Positions 19,962 to 30,544 of a DNA stretch of 64,000 bases are shown one piece after another. Position 1 is the stretch's first letter, and the number at the start of each line of letters is the position of its first letter. The DNA is from Cytophagaceae bacterium (GTDB lineage: Bacteria > Bacteroidota > Bacteroidia > Cytophagales > Spirosomataceae), in the NCBI GenBank assembly GCA_947450365.1, contig CANFVE010000005.1:39096-103095 (forward strand). Direction: 5' to 3'. Under the pieces are notes generated by a model. That model ran no database searches. It was given only the letters and a program-made list of their open reading frames with translations, and was not told the DNA's origin. A program made the translations under genes and the position numbers.

Positions 19962-22796
19962 ATGCGTGGATTTGTACTCTTGTTCGCCTGCTTATTTTTG
20001 ACATGTATCCAATTACATGGACAAAGAGATATCATTTTTCGAAATAATTGTATTACTCAATGTGCCAATTGTGATGCAGGACAAAATCCTGACATGGCAA
20101 CAGTTTTTGAATTGAATGAAGTCCCTCCAGCTGGTACAACCTATTTATGGGATTTTGGCGAACCAAATATGCCAGGCAATACATCTGTAAAAGCTACGGG
20201 CATTCATCAATATTGTAGTCCTGGTAAAAAAACGGTGACCTTAACCTTATCCAAAATTGGCAGCTCAACAGAAATCTTAAAAAAGGATTTAATCATCGGA
20301 CAATTACCTTATGTATATTTAGGGAAAGATAGAAATGATACCACAAAAACTATTTGTAAAGGCCAAGGCTTGGTTTTAGAGGCATTTGGAAAAGTAGGTA
20401 GGCCCAATTATCCTGTGGAAGTTTCTTGGTTTCCTGGTGGGCAAACCACGGATAATATCAAAGCAGATAGTTCTGGCTGTTACTCTGTTCAGGTAAAAGA
20501 TATTGCCTCTGGTTGTACGACTGAAGCTAAGATGCAACTTAAAGTTTGCGGTGAAAGGGATCCTTTTGCCGCAAGAGTGAAGAACCCTTATAAGATTTGG
20601 TGTTTTGGGAATGGGGCAGGATTAATTTTTAATGATCGAGATAATCCGACACCAACAAGTTGTGCACTTTCAGCACCCAATGGTGTAGCAAAAATGGAAG
20701 ATGCCTCAAGTGCTAGTGGCTTAATTTTTTATACTGATGGAGTTACAGTATATGATTCAACAGGTGTTCCAATTGACCCCTTAAAAAAATTGAATGGAGA
20801 AAAAGGGAACTCCCAAGGAGTAACCATTATACCCAAAACCACATGTAAGGGATGTCAGTCAGAGTATTACGTATTTACATTGTCAAAAAATGCAGCAGGA
20901 GAAAATTTGATTTATTACAGTATTGTTGATATGAAATTAAATCAAGGAAGAGGCGGAATTTCAGAGTTAAATAAATTGTTGAGTCCTGTCCCAACAACCT
21001 CCAGAATATTAGCATCTCAAGGTGGTAAGGATTTTTATTGGCTTATTACTCAGGATGCAAACTCTAATATTACAAGAAATTTTAAAATATCTAGTGCAGG
21101 AATATCCCAACCAATTAATTCGATAGGTGGAACTACTTTCACTTCTGTTAGTGGATCGAATGGAACAACGAAAATTTCACCGGATTGGACTAAAATGGCT
21201 ATAACCGTTCCAGGTCCACCCACAAATAAAATTGATTTATATGATTTAAATCCAATTACCGGGAATCCAACATTTTGGACAAGCATTGATCTTGGTACAA
21301 GTCCACCAACCGTTTATGGAGTTGAATATTCGGCAGATAAGAAAGTGTTATACGTAAGTATGTTGGGTGATGGAGCTACCGTAAAATCTCAAATTTTGCA
21401 GTTTGATATTTCTATTAATCGTAAAACGCATATAGATTCTTCCAAGGTTGTCGTATTTGAAACTACGGAAAAAATCGGAGCCTTACAAATTGATCCCATT
21501 TACAACAATATTATTTTTATTGCATTTCAAGGTAGTGATGCATTAGGAAAAATCACTAGTACTAATGGTTTAATAAATGCAAATACGCCAACACTTTTAC
21601 AGGCTAAGTTTGAAAGAAAGGGAGTGGTATTTCCAACAACTTTAACGTCTACTTTGGGGACAGCAGTTACGAGTGAGTTAGGTTTGCCTGCAACAATACC
21701 TTTTCCGCCAACCTCACAAAATATCCCTAAAATAAAGTTAGATACGTGTGTAGGTAAAGTTTTTAAGTTTAAAGTAGATCAAAAACTTTGTGATCCAATT
21801 GAAAATAGCAAAATTGATTGGAAAATCTACCAGACCTCTCTCAGCCTAATTCCGAATCCTGCGGGCATCATGGTGCCTAAGGACAGCACAAAAATTATCT
21901 ATTCCTTCACAGGTCCTGAAATGCGCTACGAGTTTAAAAAGTCAGATACTTATGTAATTACAGCCTCAATTTCAAATATTTGCAAGAAAGATTATTTATT
22001 GGATGGAGAGCAATTTGTCATCGATGTTTTAGAACCCTTGTCCCTTGCCCCCGAATTTAATCGGATTTGCAAAACGAATGCGACGATTAAATTGGATAGC
22101 ATTCCTCCATCTAAGAATTTGGTTTTCGAATGGAGCAATGGGCAAAAAACACCCACGGCAACCATCCCGAATCCGGGGGGAGAATTGAGCGTGATCGTGA
22201 CGGATACGTCGAGCGGTTGCCAAGTGAAAGCCTCCACGAAGGTCAATTTCTTGACCAATAAAATGGTCATGCCACCAAACGATTTCTCCATCTGTATGGA
22301 TGAACCCGTGCCATTCACCATAACCTTAAATACGAGTCAGAGGGATTTGGTCTTTGATTGGTCAGGTCCTGGTGGGGCGACGTCTACGACGAATCAAATA
22401 CGCGTCAACCAGAAGGGAAATTATGATGTCAAAATAACGGATAAACAAGGATGTATCATGCCGCTGACCTTTCCGGTGGCAGATCGTTGCGATGCATCCG
22501 TACTCGCACCCACCATTTTCACGCCCAATGGCGATGGAAAAAATGATGATTTCATTCCCAAGCCGAAATCGGATCCCCGAACCGAGATGATTAGCCTTCA
22601 GATTTTTAACCGCTGGGGTGAGATGCTTTATACCCAAACCAAAGTTAGCTCTTCTGAGGAATTGAAATGGAATGGTTTAGTGAACGGAAAACCTGTCCCT
22701 CAAGAATCCTATGTGTGGGTCGTAAATTTCAAGGCCGTGGACTATCCTAACAAAGGCATTCAAACCCAACGAGGGGCCGTCATCGTCGCCTATTAG
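19962..22796 (+). CDS. Large secreted PKD-like/gliding-motility-associated protein with T9SS type-B C-terminal domain
   Basis: Signal peptide MRGFVLLFACLFLTCIQLHGQ; C-terminal APTIFTPNGDGKNDDFIP...LQIFNRWGEMLYTQ...WNGLVNGKPVPQESYVWVVNFKA...QRGAVIVAY is the type-B CTD signature. Confidence 0.92.
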   Translation: MRGFVLLFACLFLTCIQLHGQRDIIFRNNCITQCANCDAGQNPDMATVFELNEVPPAGTTYLWDFGEPNMPGNTSVKATGIHQYCSPGKKTVTLTLSKIGSSTEILKKDLIIGQLPYVYLGKDRNDTTKTICKGQGLVLEAFGKVGRPNYPVEVSWFPGGQTTDNIKADSSGCYSVQVKDIASGCTTEAKMQLKVCGERDPFAARVKNPYKIWCFGNGAGLIFNDRDNPTPTSCALSAPNGVAKMEDASSASGLIFYTDGVTVYDSTGVPIDPLKKLNGEKGNSQGVTIIPKTTCKGCQSEYYVFTLSKNAAGENLIYYSIVDMKLNQGRGGISELNKLLSPVPTTSRILASQGGKDFYWLITQDANSNITRNFKISSAGISQPINSIGGTTFTSVSGSNGTTKISPDWTKMAITVPGPPTNKIDLYDLNPITGNPTFWTSIDLGTSPPTVYGVEYSADKKVLYVSMLGDGATVKSQILQFDISINRKTHIDSSKVVVFETTEKIGALQIDPIYNNIIFIAFQGSDALGKITSTNGLINANTPTLLQAKFERKGVVFPTTLTSTLGTAVTSELGLPATIPFPPTSQNIPKIKLDTCVGKVFKFKVDQKLCDPIENSKIDWKIYQTSLSLIPNPAGIMVPKDSTKIIYSFTGPEMRYEFKKSDTYVITASISNICKKDYLLDGEQFVIDVLEPLSLAPEFNRICKTNATIKLDSIPPSKNLVFEWSNGQKTPTATIPNPGGELSVIVTDTSSGCQVKASTKVNFLTNKMVMPPNDFSICMDEPVPFTITLNTSQRDLVFDWSGPGGATSTTNQIRVNQKGNYDVKITDKQGCIMPLTFPVADRCDASVLAPTIFTPNGDGKNDDFIPKPKSDPRTEMISLQIFNRWGEMLYTQTKVSSSEELKWNGLVNGKPVPQESYVWVVNFKAVDYPNKGIQTQRGAVIVAY

Positions 22797-22907
22797 CCTT
22801 TTTTACCGCTTAGTAAATTACCGACCATTAGATAAATTTCATAAGGATATCCTTTTCGCATGCTTTTCTTTTGTATTACGTTAAAGTTCTACAATACAAT
22901 TCTTACC

Positions 22908-23189
22908 ATGCGAAAAATTATACTAAGCATCCTTTTTATGTTGCCTTTTGTTATTGCCTCGGCATTTACGCCCGGTGAAACGGTGAAGGTAGGATCTGAG
23001 CCTGCTGGGGCCGAAGTTCAATTAAACGGCCGTTATGTGGGCAAAACACCTTTGGAAATCACGGTGGACTATACACGTAAGTCCAACTTCCTTTATTTTA
23101 CCAAAATAGGTCATCAAGGTTTACGCCTCGACTTATCTAAAAATCAAAAAGAAGTTTCTGTCACCCTGGTTCCCGAGAAAATCAAATGA
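22908..23189 (+). CDS. PEGA domain exported protein
   Basis: MRKIILSILFMLPFVIASAFTPGETVKVGSEPAGAEVQLNGRYVGKTPLEITVDY; PEGA-like motif after signal peptide. Confidence 0.75.
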   Translation: MRKIILSILFMLPFVIASAFTPGETVKVGSEPAGAEVQLNGRYVGKTPLEITVDYTRKSNFLYFTKIGHQGLRLDLSKNQKEVSVTLVPEKIK

Positions 23190-23434
23190 AAATCTCCTTA
23201 TTTGATCGCTTTATTGCTTTTTGGAAAGGACATAAAATTGTCGAATTGTATTCGTCGGAGAACCAACGTAGCTATCCCACCATCGCCGAAAAAGACGAAC
23301 AAGGCCGCTTAGTCTGCCGCATCCCTCGCTTCGCGAAGGATTGGGAGTATATTGAAATCGTCTTATTGCCCGATGGGAAACTCGAATTTCCCGATGAAAA
23401 ATTAAATGACATTGGCCTCGACCAATGGAAATAA
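23186..23434 (+). CDS. Hypothetical small protein, overlaps upstream gene by 4 nt
   Basis: 82-aa ORF with ATGA coupling to the PEGA gene and coding-like composition. Confidence 0.55.
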   Translation: MKISLFDRFIAFWKGHKIVELYSSENQRSYPTIAEKDEQGRLVCRIPRFAKDWEYIEIVLLPDGKLEFPDEKLNDIGLDQWK

Positions 23435-25351
23435 TTAATAGGCCCGCACTTCGATTCCCTTCATAAAATTCACGAAGGCTTTATTTACCACTTGATTACC
23501 TCCCCTTGTCGGGAAATTCCCCGTGAAATACCAATCGCCCAAGTGATTCGGACATGCCGTATTTAAATTGGCTACCGTTTGATAAACTACCGAAACTTCC
23601 GCTTTCAAATGCTTTGGTTTCACAATTTCTGCAATCTTCGCCGAAATCTCCTCATCAGTAAACGGTGCATAAACTGCCTTGACAAAATTCTCCTCATTCG
23701 CCGTTCCATTTTCGAGGGCCAACAAACATTTCAAATGCACCTCCTCCAAAATGTGCTCCATGTCTCTTTCCTTCAACAAAGCCAATGCCGCCCGGAAAGC
23801 CACAAATTCCTTCATCTTCGACATATCAATCCCATAACAATCCGGATAGCGAATCTGAGGTGCCGACGAGACAATGACAATCTTCTTTGGCGATAATTTA
23901 TCCAATAAACTTAAAATACTCTTCTCCAAGGTCGTCCCCCGCACAATCGAATCATCGATCAATACCACTGAATCCACCCCCTTGTTGATCACCTCGTAGG
24001 TCGTATCGTACACATGCGACACCATATCATCCCGCTGGTTATCATTCGTGATGAAGGTTCGCACCTTCACATCTTTGGAGATCAATTTCTCCACGCGCGG
24101 TCGGAAGGTCAACAATTCCTCCAATTCCTCCTCGAACAATATCCCCTCCATAATCGCCTTCTTCCGCTCTTTGGCCAAATGATCCTCCAAGCCATCAATC
24201 ATCCCCAAAAAGGCCGTTTCAGCCGTATTTGGAATATATGAAAAGACCGTATTTTTCAAGTCATGATGGACTTCGTCCAAGATTTGTGGAATGAGCAATT
24301 GGCCCAATTTCTTCCGCTCATGGTAAATATCTGGATCGGAACCCCGCGAGAAATAAATCCGCTCAAAGGAACAAGATTTTTGCTCCAAGCGATCTATGAA
24401 AGGCTCCTCTTTCGCCGAACCATCCATCTCGATAATCAGGGCATGCCCCGGTGTGATCTCCTTGATTTCGCTGTATTCGCAATTAAACGAGGTTTTAATC
24501 GCCTGTTTTTCAGAGGCTACTACCACCACCTCATCATCCATGTAATAAAAAGCAGGACGAATTCCTGCCGGATCCCGCGCGACGAAACTTGCGCCATATC
24601 CCGTCATCCCCACCATGGCATATCCACCATCAAAATCTTTGCAAGAACGCACTAACACCCGCTTCAGGTCAATTTGCTGCGCCAGGACATCCGATAATTC
24701 CGGATTTTCATATTGATCTCGGTATTTCAAAAACTGCCGCTGGTTCTCCTCATCCAAAAAGTGCCCAATCTTCTCCATCACCGTCACTGTATCCACTTTT
24801 TCCTTGGGATGCTGACCTAAAGAAACTAATTTGTCGAAAAGGTCATCCACATTCGTCATGTTGAAATTACCCGCCATCACTAAATTCCGACTGCGCCAAT
24901 TGTTCTGCCGCAACATCGGATGGCAATTCTCAATCTCATTCTGTCCATGTGTCCCATACCGCAAATGCCCCAAAAGCACCTCGCCCGTAAAGGCCACATT
25001 GTCCTGCCACCATTGCGCATCATTCGGCGCATCAATGCCCGTTTCGCGTTTGGCGTCCTTGGCCAGTTTGTGTGCTTTCTTAAATTTCTTATCGATTTTG
25101 CCAAAAATATCCGCAACGGCTTGCGGTTCTACCGATCGGTAGCGGCTAATGTATCTATGCCCTGGTTTTACGTTGATTTTGATATTCGCAACTCCCGCTC
25201 CGTCCTGCCCCCGATTTACCTGTTTCTCCATCATTAAGTACAACTTTTTAAGGCCATACATCGGGTTGTCGTATTTATCCAAATAATATTGGAAGGGCTT
25301 TCGCAGGCGGATTAGGGCAATTCCGCATTCGTGCTTAATAGAATCAGACAT
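23435..25351 (-). CDS. Amidophosphoribosyltransferase-like protein (PurF family, long Bacteroidota form)
   Basis: Class II GATase start HECGIALIRLRKP with QVNRGQDGAG; PRTase motif VVLIDDSIVRGTTLEKSI. Confidence 0.85.
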   Translation of the reverse strand: MSDSIKHECGIALIRLRKPFQYYLDKYDNPMYGLKKLYLMMEKQVNRGQDGAGVANIKINVKPGHRYISRYRSVEPQAVADIFGKIDKKFKKAHKLAKDAKRETGIDAPNDAQWWQDNVAFTGEVLLGHLRYGTHGQNEIENCHPMLRQNNWRSRNLVMAGNFNMTNVDDLFDKLVSLGQHPKEKVDTVTVMEKIGHFLDEENQRQFLKYRDQYENPELSDVLAQQIDLKRVLVRSCKDFDGGYAMVGMTGYGASFVARDPAGIRPAFYYMDDEVVVVASEKQAIKTSFNCEYSEIKEITPGHALIIEMDGSAKEEPFIDRLEQKSCSFERIYFSRGSDPDIYHERKKLGQLLIPQILDEVHHDLKNTVFSYIPNTAETAFLGMIDGLEDHLAKERKKAIMEGILFEEELEELLTFRPRVEKLISKDVKVRTFITNDNQRDDMVSHVYDTTYEVINKGVDSVVLIDDSIVRGTTLEKSILSLLDKLSPKKIVIVSSAPQIRYPDCYGIDMSKMKEFVAFRAALALLKERDMEHILEEVHLKCLLALENGTANEENFVKAVYAPFTDEEISAKIAEIVKPKHLKAEVSVVYQTVANLNTACPNHLGDWYFTGNFPTRGGNQVVNKAFVNFMKGIEVRAY

Positions 25352-25450
25352 TCGGTTTTTTGAGAAGAAGCGTTGGTTTCAAAATCATTCAAAATTAGGG
25401 AATTTTAAACGATCCCAAACCTAAATTTTACATTTTTTTAATACAATTTT

Positions 25451-26914
25451 TTACGCGTTAAAAACTAGGTTGGGAGCAAGAAAACATAGGATTATTCCAC
25501 AGGCCAACAACATAAATACCCAAGATTCCCAGCCTATATCTCCTCCCTGTATTCCCCCATCGGATGCCTTTTTTAAATACATCCGGTACGGAATTTTCAA
25601 ATAGTAATAGATCGAAATGGCCGTACTTATGATCGCCACCACCAATAAGCTCATGATGGCCAAGGATTTATGGATTTGAAAACTCTCCCAAAGCAAACTG
25701 AAATAGGTGATTTTAGCCAAAAATGTTCCCGCTGGGGGTAGGCCAATTAAGGATACTAGGCCGACCAATAAGAATCCCGCCTTCCACGGTTCCCGCGAGG
25801 CATAACCGTCCCATTTGGCCAAATCTTCCCGTTCGTACGTCTCCTCATCGACCAAATAAAATACCAACATCGTACTCAATCCATACGTCAGCCCATAAAA
25901 TACCAAAGCCTTAGTCGCCTCCTCCGCCGGAAACAACCATGCCATCGCCATAAATCCGCCATGCGCGATGCTTGAATAGGCGAGGAGTCGCTTCGTGTTT
26001 GTCTGACCTAATGCACCTAAATGCCCCACTAATAAAGTTAATATCGCCAATATCGCTACCACTTCGCTCATCTCCGTAGGGATGATATGCATCAACCGGA
26101 TCCCCAACCAAGCCGCCGCAATTTTGGGGGCTGTCGAAATCCAACTCATCCAGCCCGCCGGCAAACTTTCCAACACATCCGGACTCCAGGGATGTAAAGG
26201 CGCCCAAGCCATTTTGAATAAAATACCCGCCCCCACCATTCCTAAGGCCAATCCTAAAACGCTCGGATCCGCCATCGACAAGGCCCGCGAAAATTCCGGA
26301 TTGTGCAAATACATGGTCCCCGATAAGCCATAAACCAAGGAAACCCCGTACAAAAACATGGCCGATGTCCCCATCCCGAATAATATATAAGGCAAGGACG
26401 CCCGAGCGCCTTCCTGATCTTTGCGAATTCCGACCAACACATAGGTCCCCAAAGACATCAATTCCAAACTCAAATACACCGACAACCAATGATTACTTAC
26501 CCCCGTCAACATCGCACCGGCCAATACACTCAAAAAGCCGATTTGCTCCTCCAAATGAAAGGATTTCGCCCGGGCCTGATTAACTACCAACAAAATAAAG
26601 GCAAGCAGAATGATCAATAAATTTATTGCATTACTTCCTTCATTGATCCAAAACAACTGAAAAGACGCAAAACCGACAGATTGCAGGGCATAGCGCTGAT
26701 AGGCGAGGACCAACAAAAGTGCCAGCCCAATTTGCGTCATAAAATAGCGCCATGAACTCGCTAATTTTTCCAATTTCCCATGTAAAAACAACTCAGCGAA
26801 AATTCCTAACACTAACAATCCGCAAACCCCAATTTCCGGAATCATCCATTCATAGCCTTGTAGGACTCTATCCAATCGGTCCGCAATTCCAAGAAGCATA
26901 TCGGCTAAGATCAT
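25451..26914 (-). CDS. nuoN: NADH-quinone oxidoreductase subunit N-like
   Basis: SLELMSLGTYVLVGIRKDQEGARASLPYILFGMGTSAMFLYGVSLVYG; FKMAWAPLHPWSPDVLESLP; LLAYSSIAHGGFMAM. Confidence 0.87.
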   Translation of the reverse strand: MILADMLLGIADRLDRVLQGYEWMIPEIGVCGLLVLGIFAELFLHGKLEKLASSWRYFMTQIGLALLLVLAYQRYALQSVGFASFQLFWINEGSNAINLLIILLAFILLVVNQARAKSFHLEEQIGFLSVLAGAMLTGVSNHWLSVYLSLELMSLGTYVLVGIRKDQEGARASLPYILFGMGTSAMFLYGVSLVYGLSGTMYLHNPEFSRALSMADPSVLGLALGMVGAGILFKMAWAPLHPWSPDVLESLPAGWMSWISTAPKIAAAWLGIRLMHIIPTEMSEVVAILAILTLLVGHLGALGQTNTKRLLAYSSIAHGGFMAMAWLFPAEEATKALVFYGLTYGLSTMLVFYLVDEETYEREDLAKWDGYASREPWKAGFLLVGLVSLIGLPPAGTFLAKITYFSLLWESFQIHKSLAIMSLLVVAIISTAISIYYYLKIPYRMYLKKASDGGIQGGDIGWESWVFMLLACGIILCFLAPNLVFNA

Positions 26915-29754
26915 GGGCGAAAATACGTTTTTTTAGGGCTTAATTTTTGAGCCAAATAAAAGGCCGTTGGGTTATTTTTCAAGCCCAGCATCTCCTCCGG
27001 AGTTCCTTCAAAACAGATATTTCCGCCATTTTCTCCACCCTCTGGGCCTAAATCAATGATATGATCTGCGCATTTAATCACCTCCATGTTGTGCTCAATA
27101 ATCAGCACCGTATCGCCCTGCTCCACCAAATCATTCAGTGCTTTCAGGAGTTTTTTGATGTCATGAAAATGCAAACCGGTGGTCGGTTCATCGAAAATAA
27201 ATAAGGTTTTGCCTTTGTTCGAATTTCCTTTGCCGAGGAAACTGGCCAATTTTACCCGTTGGGCCTCCCCACCCGAAAGTGAATTACTCGACTGTCCTAA
27301 TTTGATATAACCAAGTCCCACTTGGAATAAAGGCTCAATTTTTTCCGCGATGCGCGGCATTTTTTCCTTGAAGAAGGGAATGCTTTCTTCCACGGTCATG
27401 TCGAGAATCTCAGCGATTGACTTTTCTTGGAATTTAATATCGAGGATTTCTTGTTTGAAGCGAAGGCCGTGGCAGGATTCGCAGGTCAACTTAATGTCGG
27501 CCATGAACTGCATCTCGATCGTAATTTCCCCTTCGCCTTGGCAGGTTTCGCAACGGCCACCCTCCACATTAAATGAAAAATGGGCAGGTTTATAGCCCCG
27601 ACTTTTGGCCAAGGGCAATTCCGAATACAACAAGCGAATCGCATCGTAAGCCTTAATGTAGGTAATCGGATTCGAGCGAGAGGATTTCCCGATCGGTTGC
27701 TGATCCACCATTTCCACCCCCGAAATCTTGGAAAGACTTCCTTTGATTTCGCGGTATTTTCCGGTTTCCTCCGTGCCTAATTGCAAATTCCGCATCATCG
27801 CTGGATACAAAATTTTCCGAATTAAGGTCGATTTTCCCGATCCACTTACACCCGTCACCACGCTCAAAATCCCCAGAGGAATCTTCACATCCACCTGTTT
27901 TAAATTATTTTCCTGGGCACCTAGGATTTCAATATGGGCCAAAGGCTTTCGGCGAAAGGCCGGAATTTCAATCGAATCTTGGCCGTTTAAAAAACGAAGG
28001 GTATGGCTATCGGTGGTTTTATCCGCCAAGGCCGCCTCGAGATTTCCTTGAAAAATCAATTGCCCTCCGTGTCTTCCTGCGTCCGGACCGATGTCGATGA
28101 TTTGATCCGCCGCCCGCATAATGTCTTCTTCATGCTCGACCACAATCACCGTATTGCCCATTTTTTTCAACATCTCGAGCACCGAAATCAAACGCTCCGT
28201 ATCCCGCGGATGCAAACCGATGCTCGGTTCATCCAAAATATACATAGACCCCACAAGCGCACTGCCGAGGGAGGTGGCTAGTTTTATGCGTTGGAATTCC
28301 CCACCCGAAAGCGTAGAACTCAGCCGGTTTAAGGTCAAATACCCCAAACCTACTCGATTCATATAGTCTAAACGGTTATTGATTTCGATGAGGATTCGGC
28401 GGGCCACTGCGTGGTCATGCTCGTTTAATTTGAGTTCCTCGAAAAACGTTTTTACTTTGGATATCGGCCATAAGACCAGATCAATGATCGAAACGCCACC
28501 AATTTTCACATAGGCTGCATCGCCTCGCAGGCGGGATCCTTGGCATTCAGGACAGGTTGTTTTTCCACGATAACGTGACAACATGACCCGGTATTGAATT
28601 TTATACGTCTCCTTTTCGAGGTGATCAAAAAACTGAGTTAAGCCCGCGAAATATTTATTTCCTTTCCAAAGCAGTTTTTTTTCGGCCGTTGTTAAATCTT
28701 TATACGGTCGATGAATGGGGAAATCGAAATGAATGCCGTTGCGCAACAGCGGGTGCAACCATTCATTCATCCGTTCTGAGCGCCATGGCGCTATCGCCCC
28801 TTCATACACGGATAATTCATGGTCTGGAATGACCAAATCAGGATCCAAACCTAGCACCTTTCCGTAGCCTTCACAATTCCGACAGGCGCCGTAGGGATTA
28901 TTAAACGAAAATAAGTTGAGGCTCGGTTCTTCGAATACGATGTCGTCAAGTTCGAATTTATTGGAAAAAACGGCGCGCTTTTGGCCATCGATGTCGATCC
29001 AGCAAACTCCCTCACCCTCAAAATAAGCCGTTTGCACCGAATCCCCGAGCCGGAATGTAGTTTCTTCATCCTCCGGTTTGGAGATCAATCGGTCGACCAA
29101 AATGGCGATGTCTTTTACTTTTTTGCTTAAACTTTTCAACCGTTCCGCATCCTCCACCAATTCTTCCAAATCGATGATTTCGTCTTGAACGCTGAGGCGG
29201 GTATAACCTTTTTGAATGAGCAATTGACATTCATCCCGCAAACTTCGATCCACATGAGGAACGAGCGGTGCGAGAATGAGGACTTTGCGATCGGGAAATT
29301 GGCCCACCCAATCCACAATGCTGGACACGGAGTCTTTTTTGACTTCCTTGCCGGACAGGGGGGAGAAGGTTTTGCCGATGCGGGCAAAGAGCAATTTAAG
29401 GTAATCGTATATTTCGGTGGTCGTTCCCACGGTGGACCGCGGGTTTTTCGTATTTACTTTTTGTTCGATCGCGATGGCGGGCGAAACGCCTTTGATATAA
29501 TCCACGGCCGGTTTTTCCATGCGGCCAAGGAATTGGCGGGCGTAGGAATTTAGGCTTTCGACATACATGCGTTGACCTTCTGCAAACAGGGTATCAAAGG
29601 CAAGCGATGATTTTCCGGAACCCGAAAGTCCCGTGATCACGACTAATTGATTGCGAGGAATCGCCACGTCCACATTTTTTAAATTGTGAACCCGGGCACC
29701 TTTAATGATGATGTGAGTTTTGGGGTCAATCGTAGTCGATTGGAAATCATTCAT
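26911..29754 (-). CDS. uvrA: Excinuclease ABC subunit A
   Basis: IKGARVHNLKNVDVAIPRNQLVVITGLSGSGKSSLAFDTLFAEGQRMYVESLNSYARQFLGRMEKP; GACRNCEGYG; GRCETCQGEGEITIEMQFMADI. Confidence 0.98.
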   Translation of the reverse strand: MNDFQSTTIDPKTHIIIKGARVHNLKNVDVAIPRNQLVVITGLSGSGKSSLAFDTLFAEGQRMYVESLNSYARQFLGRMEKPAVDYIKGVSPAIAIEQKVNTKNPRSTVGTTTEIYDYLKLLFARIGKTFSPLSGKEVKKDSVSSIVDWVGQFPDRKVLILAPLVPHVDRSLRDECQLLIQKGYTRLSVQDEIIDLEELVEDAERLKSLSKKVKDIAILVDRLISKPEDEETTFRLGDSVQTAYFEGEGVCWIDIDGQKRAVFSNKFELDDIVFEEPSLNLFSFNNPYGACRNCEGYGKVLGLDPDLVIPDHELSVYEGAIAPWRSERMNEWLHPLLRNGIHFDFPIHRPYKDLTTAEKKLLWKGNKYFAGLTQFFDHLEKETYKIQYRVMLSRYRGKTTCPECQGSRLRGDAAYVKIGGVSIIDLVLWPISKVKTFFEELKLNEHDHAVARRILIEINNRLDYMNRVGLGYLTLNRLSSTLSGGEFQRIKLATSLGSALVGSMYILDEPSIGLHPRDTERLISVLEMLKKMGNTVIVVEHEEDIMRAADQIIDIGPDAGRHGGQLIFQGNLEAALADKTTDSHTLRFLNGQDSIEIPAFRRKPLAHIEILGAQENNLKQVDVKIPLGILSVVTGVSGSGKSTLIRKILYPAMMRNLQLGTEETGKYREIKGSLSKISGVEMVDQQPIGKSSRSNPITYIKAYDAIRLLYSELPLAKSRGYKPAHFSFNVEGGRCETCQGEGEITIEMQFMADIKLTCESCHGLRFKQEILDIKFQEKSIAEILDMTVEESIPFFKEKMPRIAEKIEPLFQVGLGYIKLGQSSNSLSGGEAQRVKLASFLGKGNSNKGKTLFIFDEPTTGLHFHDIKKLLKALNDLVEQGDTVLIIEHNMEVIKCADHIIDLGPEGGENGGNICFEGTPEEMLGLKNNPTAFYLAQKLSPKKTYFRP

Positions 29755-29881
29755 AAAACAAAATTAATTCTTTTAGGTTGATATAAATTATCAATACCAA
29801 GTTTTTTAAAATCCATTTTTTAGGATGGAAAATTCATCTGCCTTTGTTAGATTTGCCAAATCTCAAAATTAGCAACGACCC

Positions 29882-30478
29882 ATGAAAAAAATTGCCTTTT
29901 TGTTCTGCCTGATTTTCTTAGCTGCGGCACCATCTTTGTGGGCCCAGGACGAGCAAGTTGTCATTAAAGAAGAAGGTGCCCGCGGGGATTTGGATGTGGA
30001 ACCGGATGTGAGCGAGTTGAGTTTTCGGGAGCGTTTGCATTTTGGGGGAGGATTGTCGGGCTTGAGTTTTGGGAATCCGACGAGCATTGGTATTTCGCCC
30101 ATGGCCGGGTATTTATTGACCAATAATACGGTTGTAGGGGTGGGGATGACTTATCAATATTATTCGTTGAGCTACAGTGGTTATCGGGCGACAAGTAATT
30201 TGTTAGGAGAGCGTTTATTTATCCGCCAACAAGTTCCCATGCTAGCTCAATTGCTCGGTCAAGGGTACCTTACCGCCCAAGTAGAAAATTTCAATGACAT
30301 GACGGCCGGAACCACAGGTGTAGGCTATTCAAATCCAGTTTTAGTGGGGATTGGTATAGGTTCGCGAATCGGGATTAATTTGTCGCTGATGTATGATTTA
30401 AACTATTCAGCCACGTCCGGAAAAGCGTCGCCCTATGGCTCAGCATTTGTCGTCCAGGTGGGCGGATTTTTCTTTTAA
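29882..30478 (+). CDS. Exported outer-membrane beta-barrel-like protein
   Basis: Signal peptide MKKIAFLFCLIFLAAAPSLWAQ; alternating beta pattern ending ...YGSAFVVQVGGFFF. Confidence 0.6.
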   Translation: MKKIAFLFCLIFLAAAPSLWAQDEQVVIKEEGARGDLDVEPDVSELSFRERLHFGGGLSGLSFGNPTSIGISPMAGYLLTNNTVVGVGMTYQYYSLSYSGYRATSNLLGERLFIRQQVPMLAQLLGQGYLTAQVENFNDMTAGTTGVGYSNPVLVGIGIGSRIGINLSLMYDLNYSATSGKASPYGSAFVVQVGGFFF

Positions 30479-30544
30479 AAAAATCAATAAAAACCTCAAA
30501 AAATACGTGCTAAATCTGTAAATTCGAATTCATTTTATATACAC

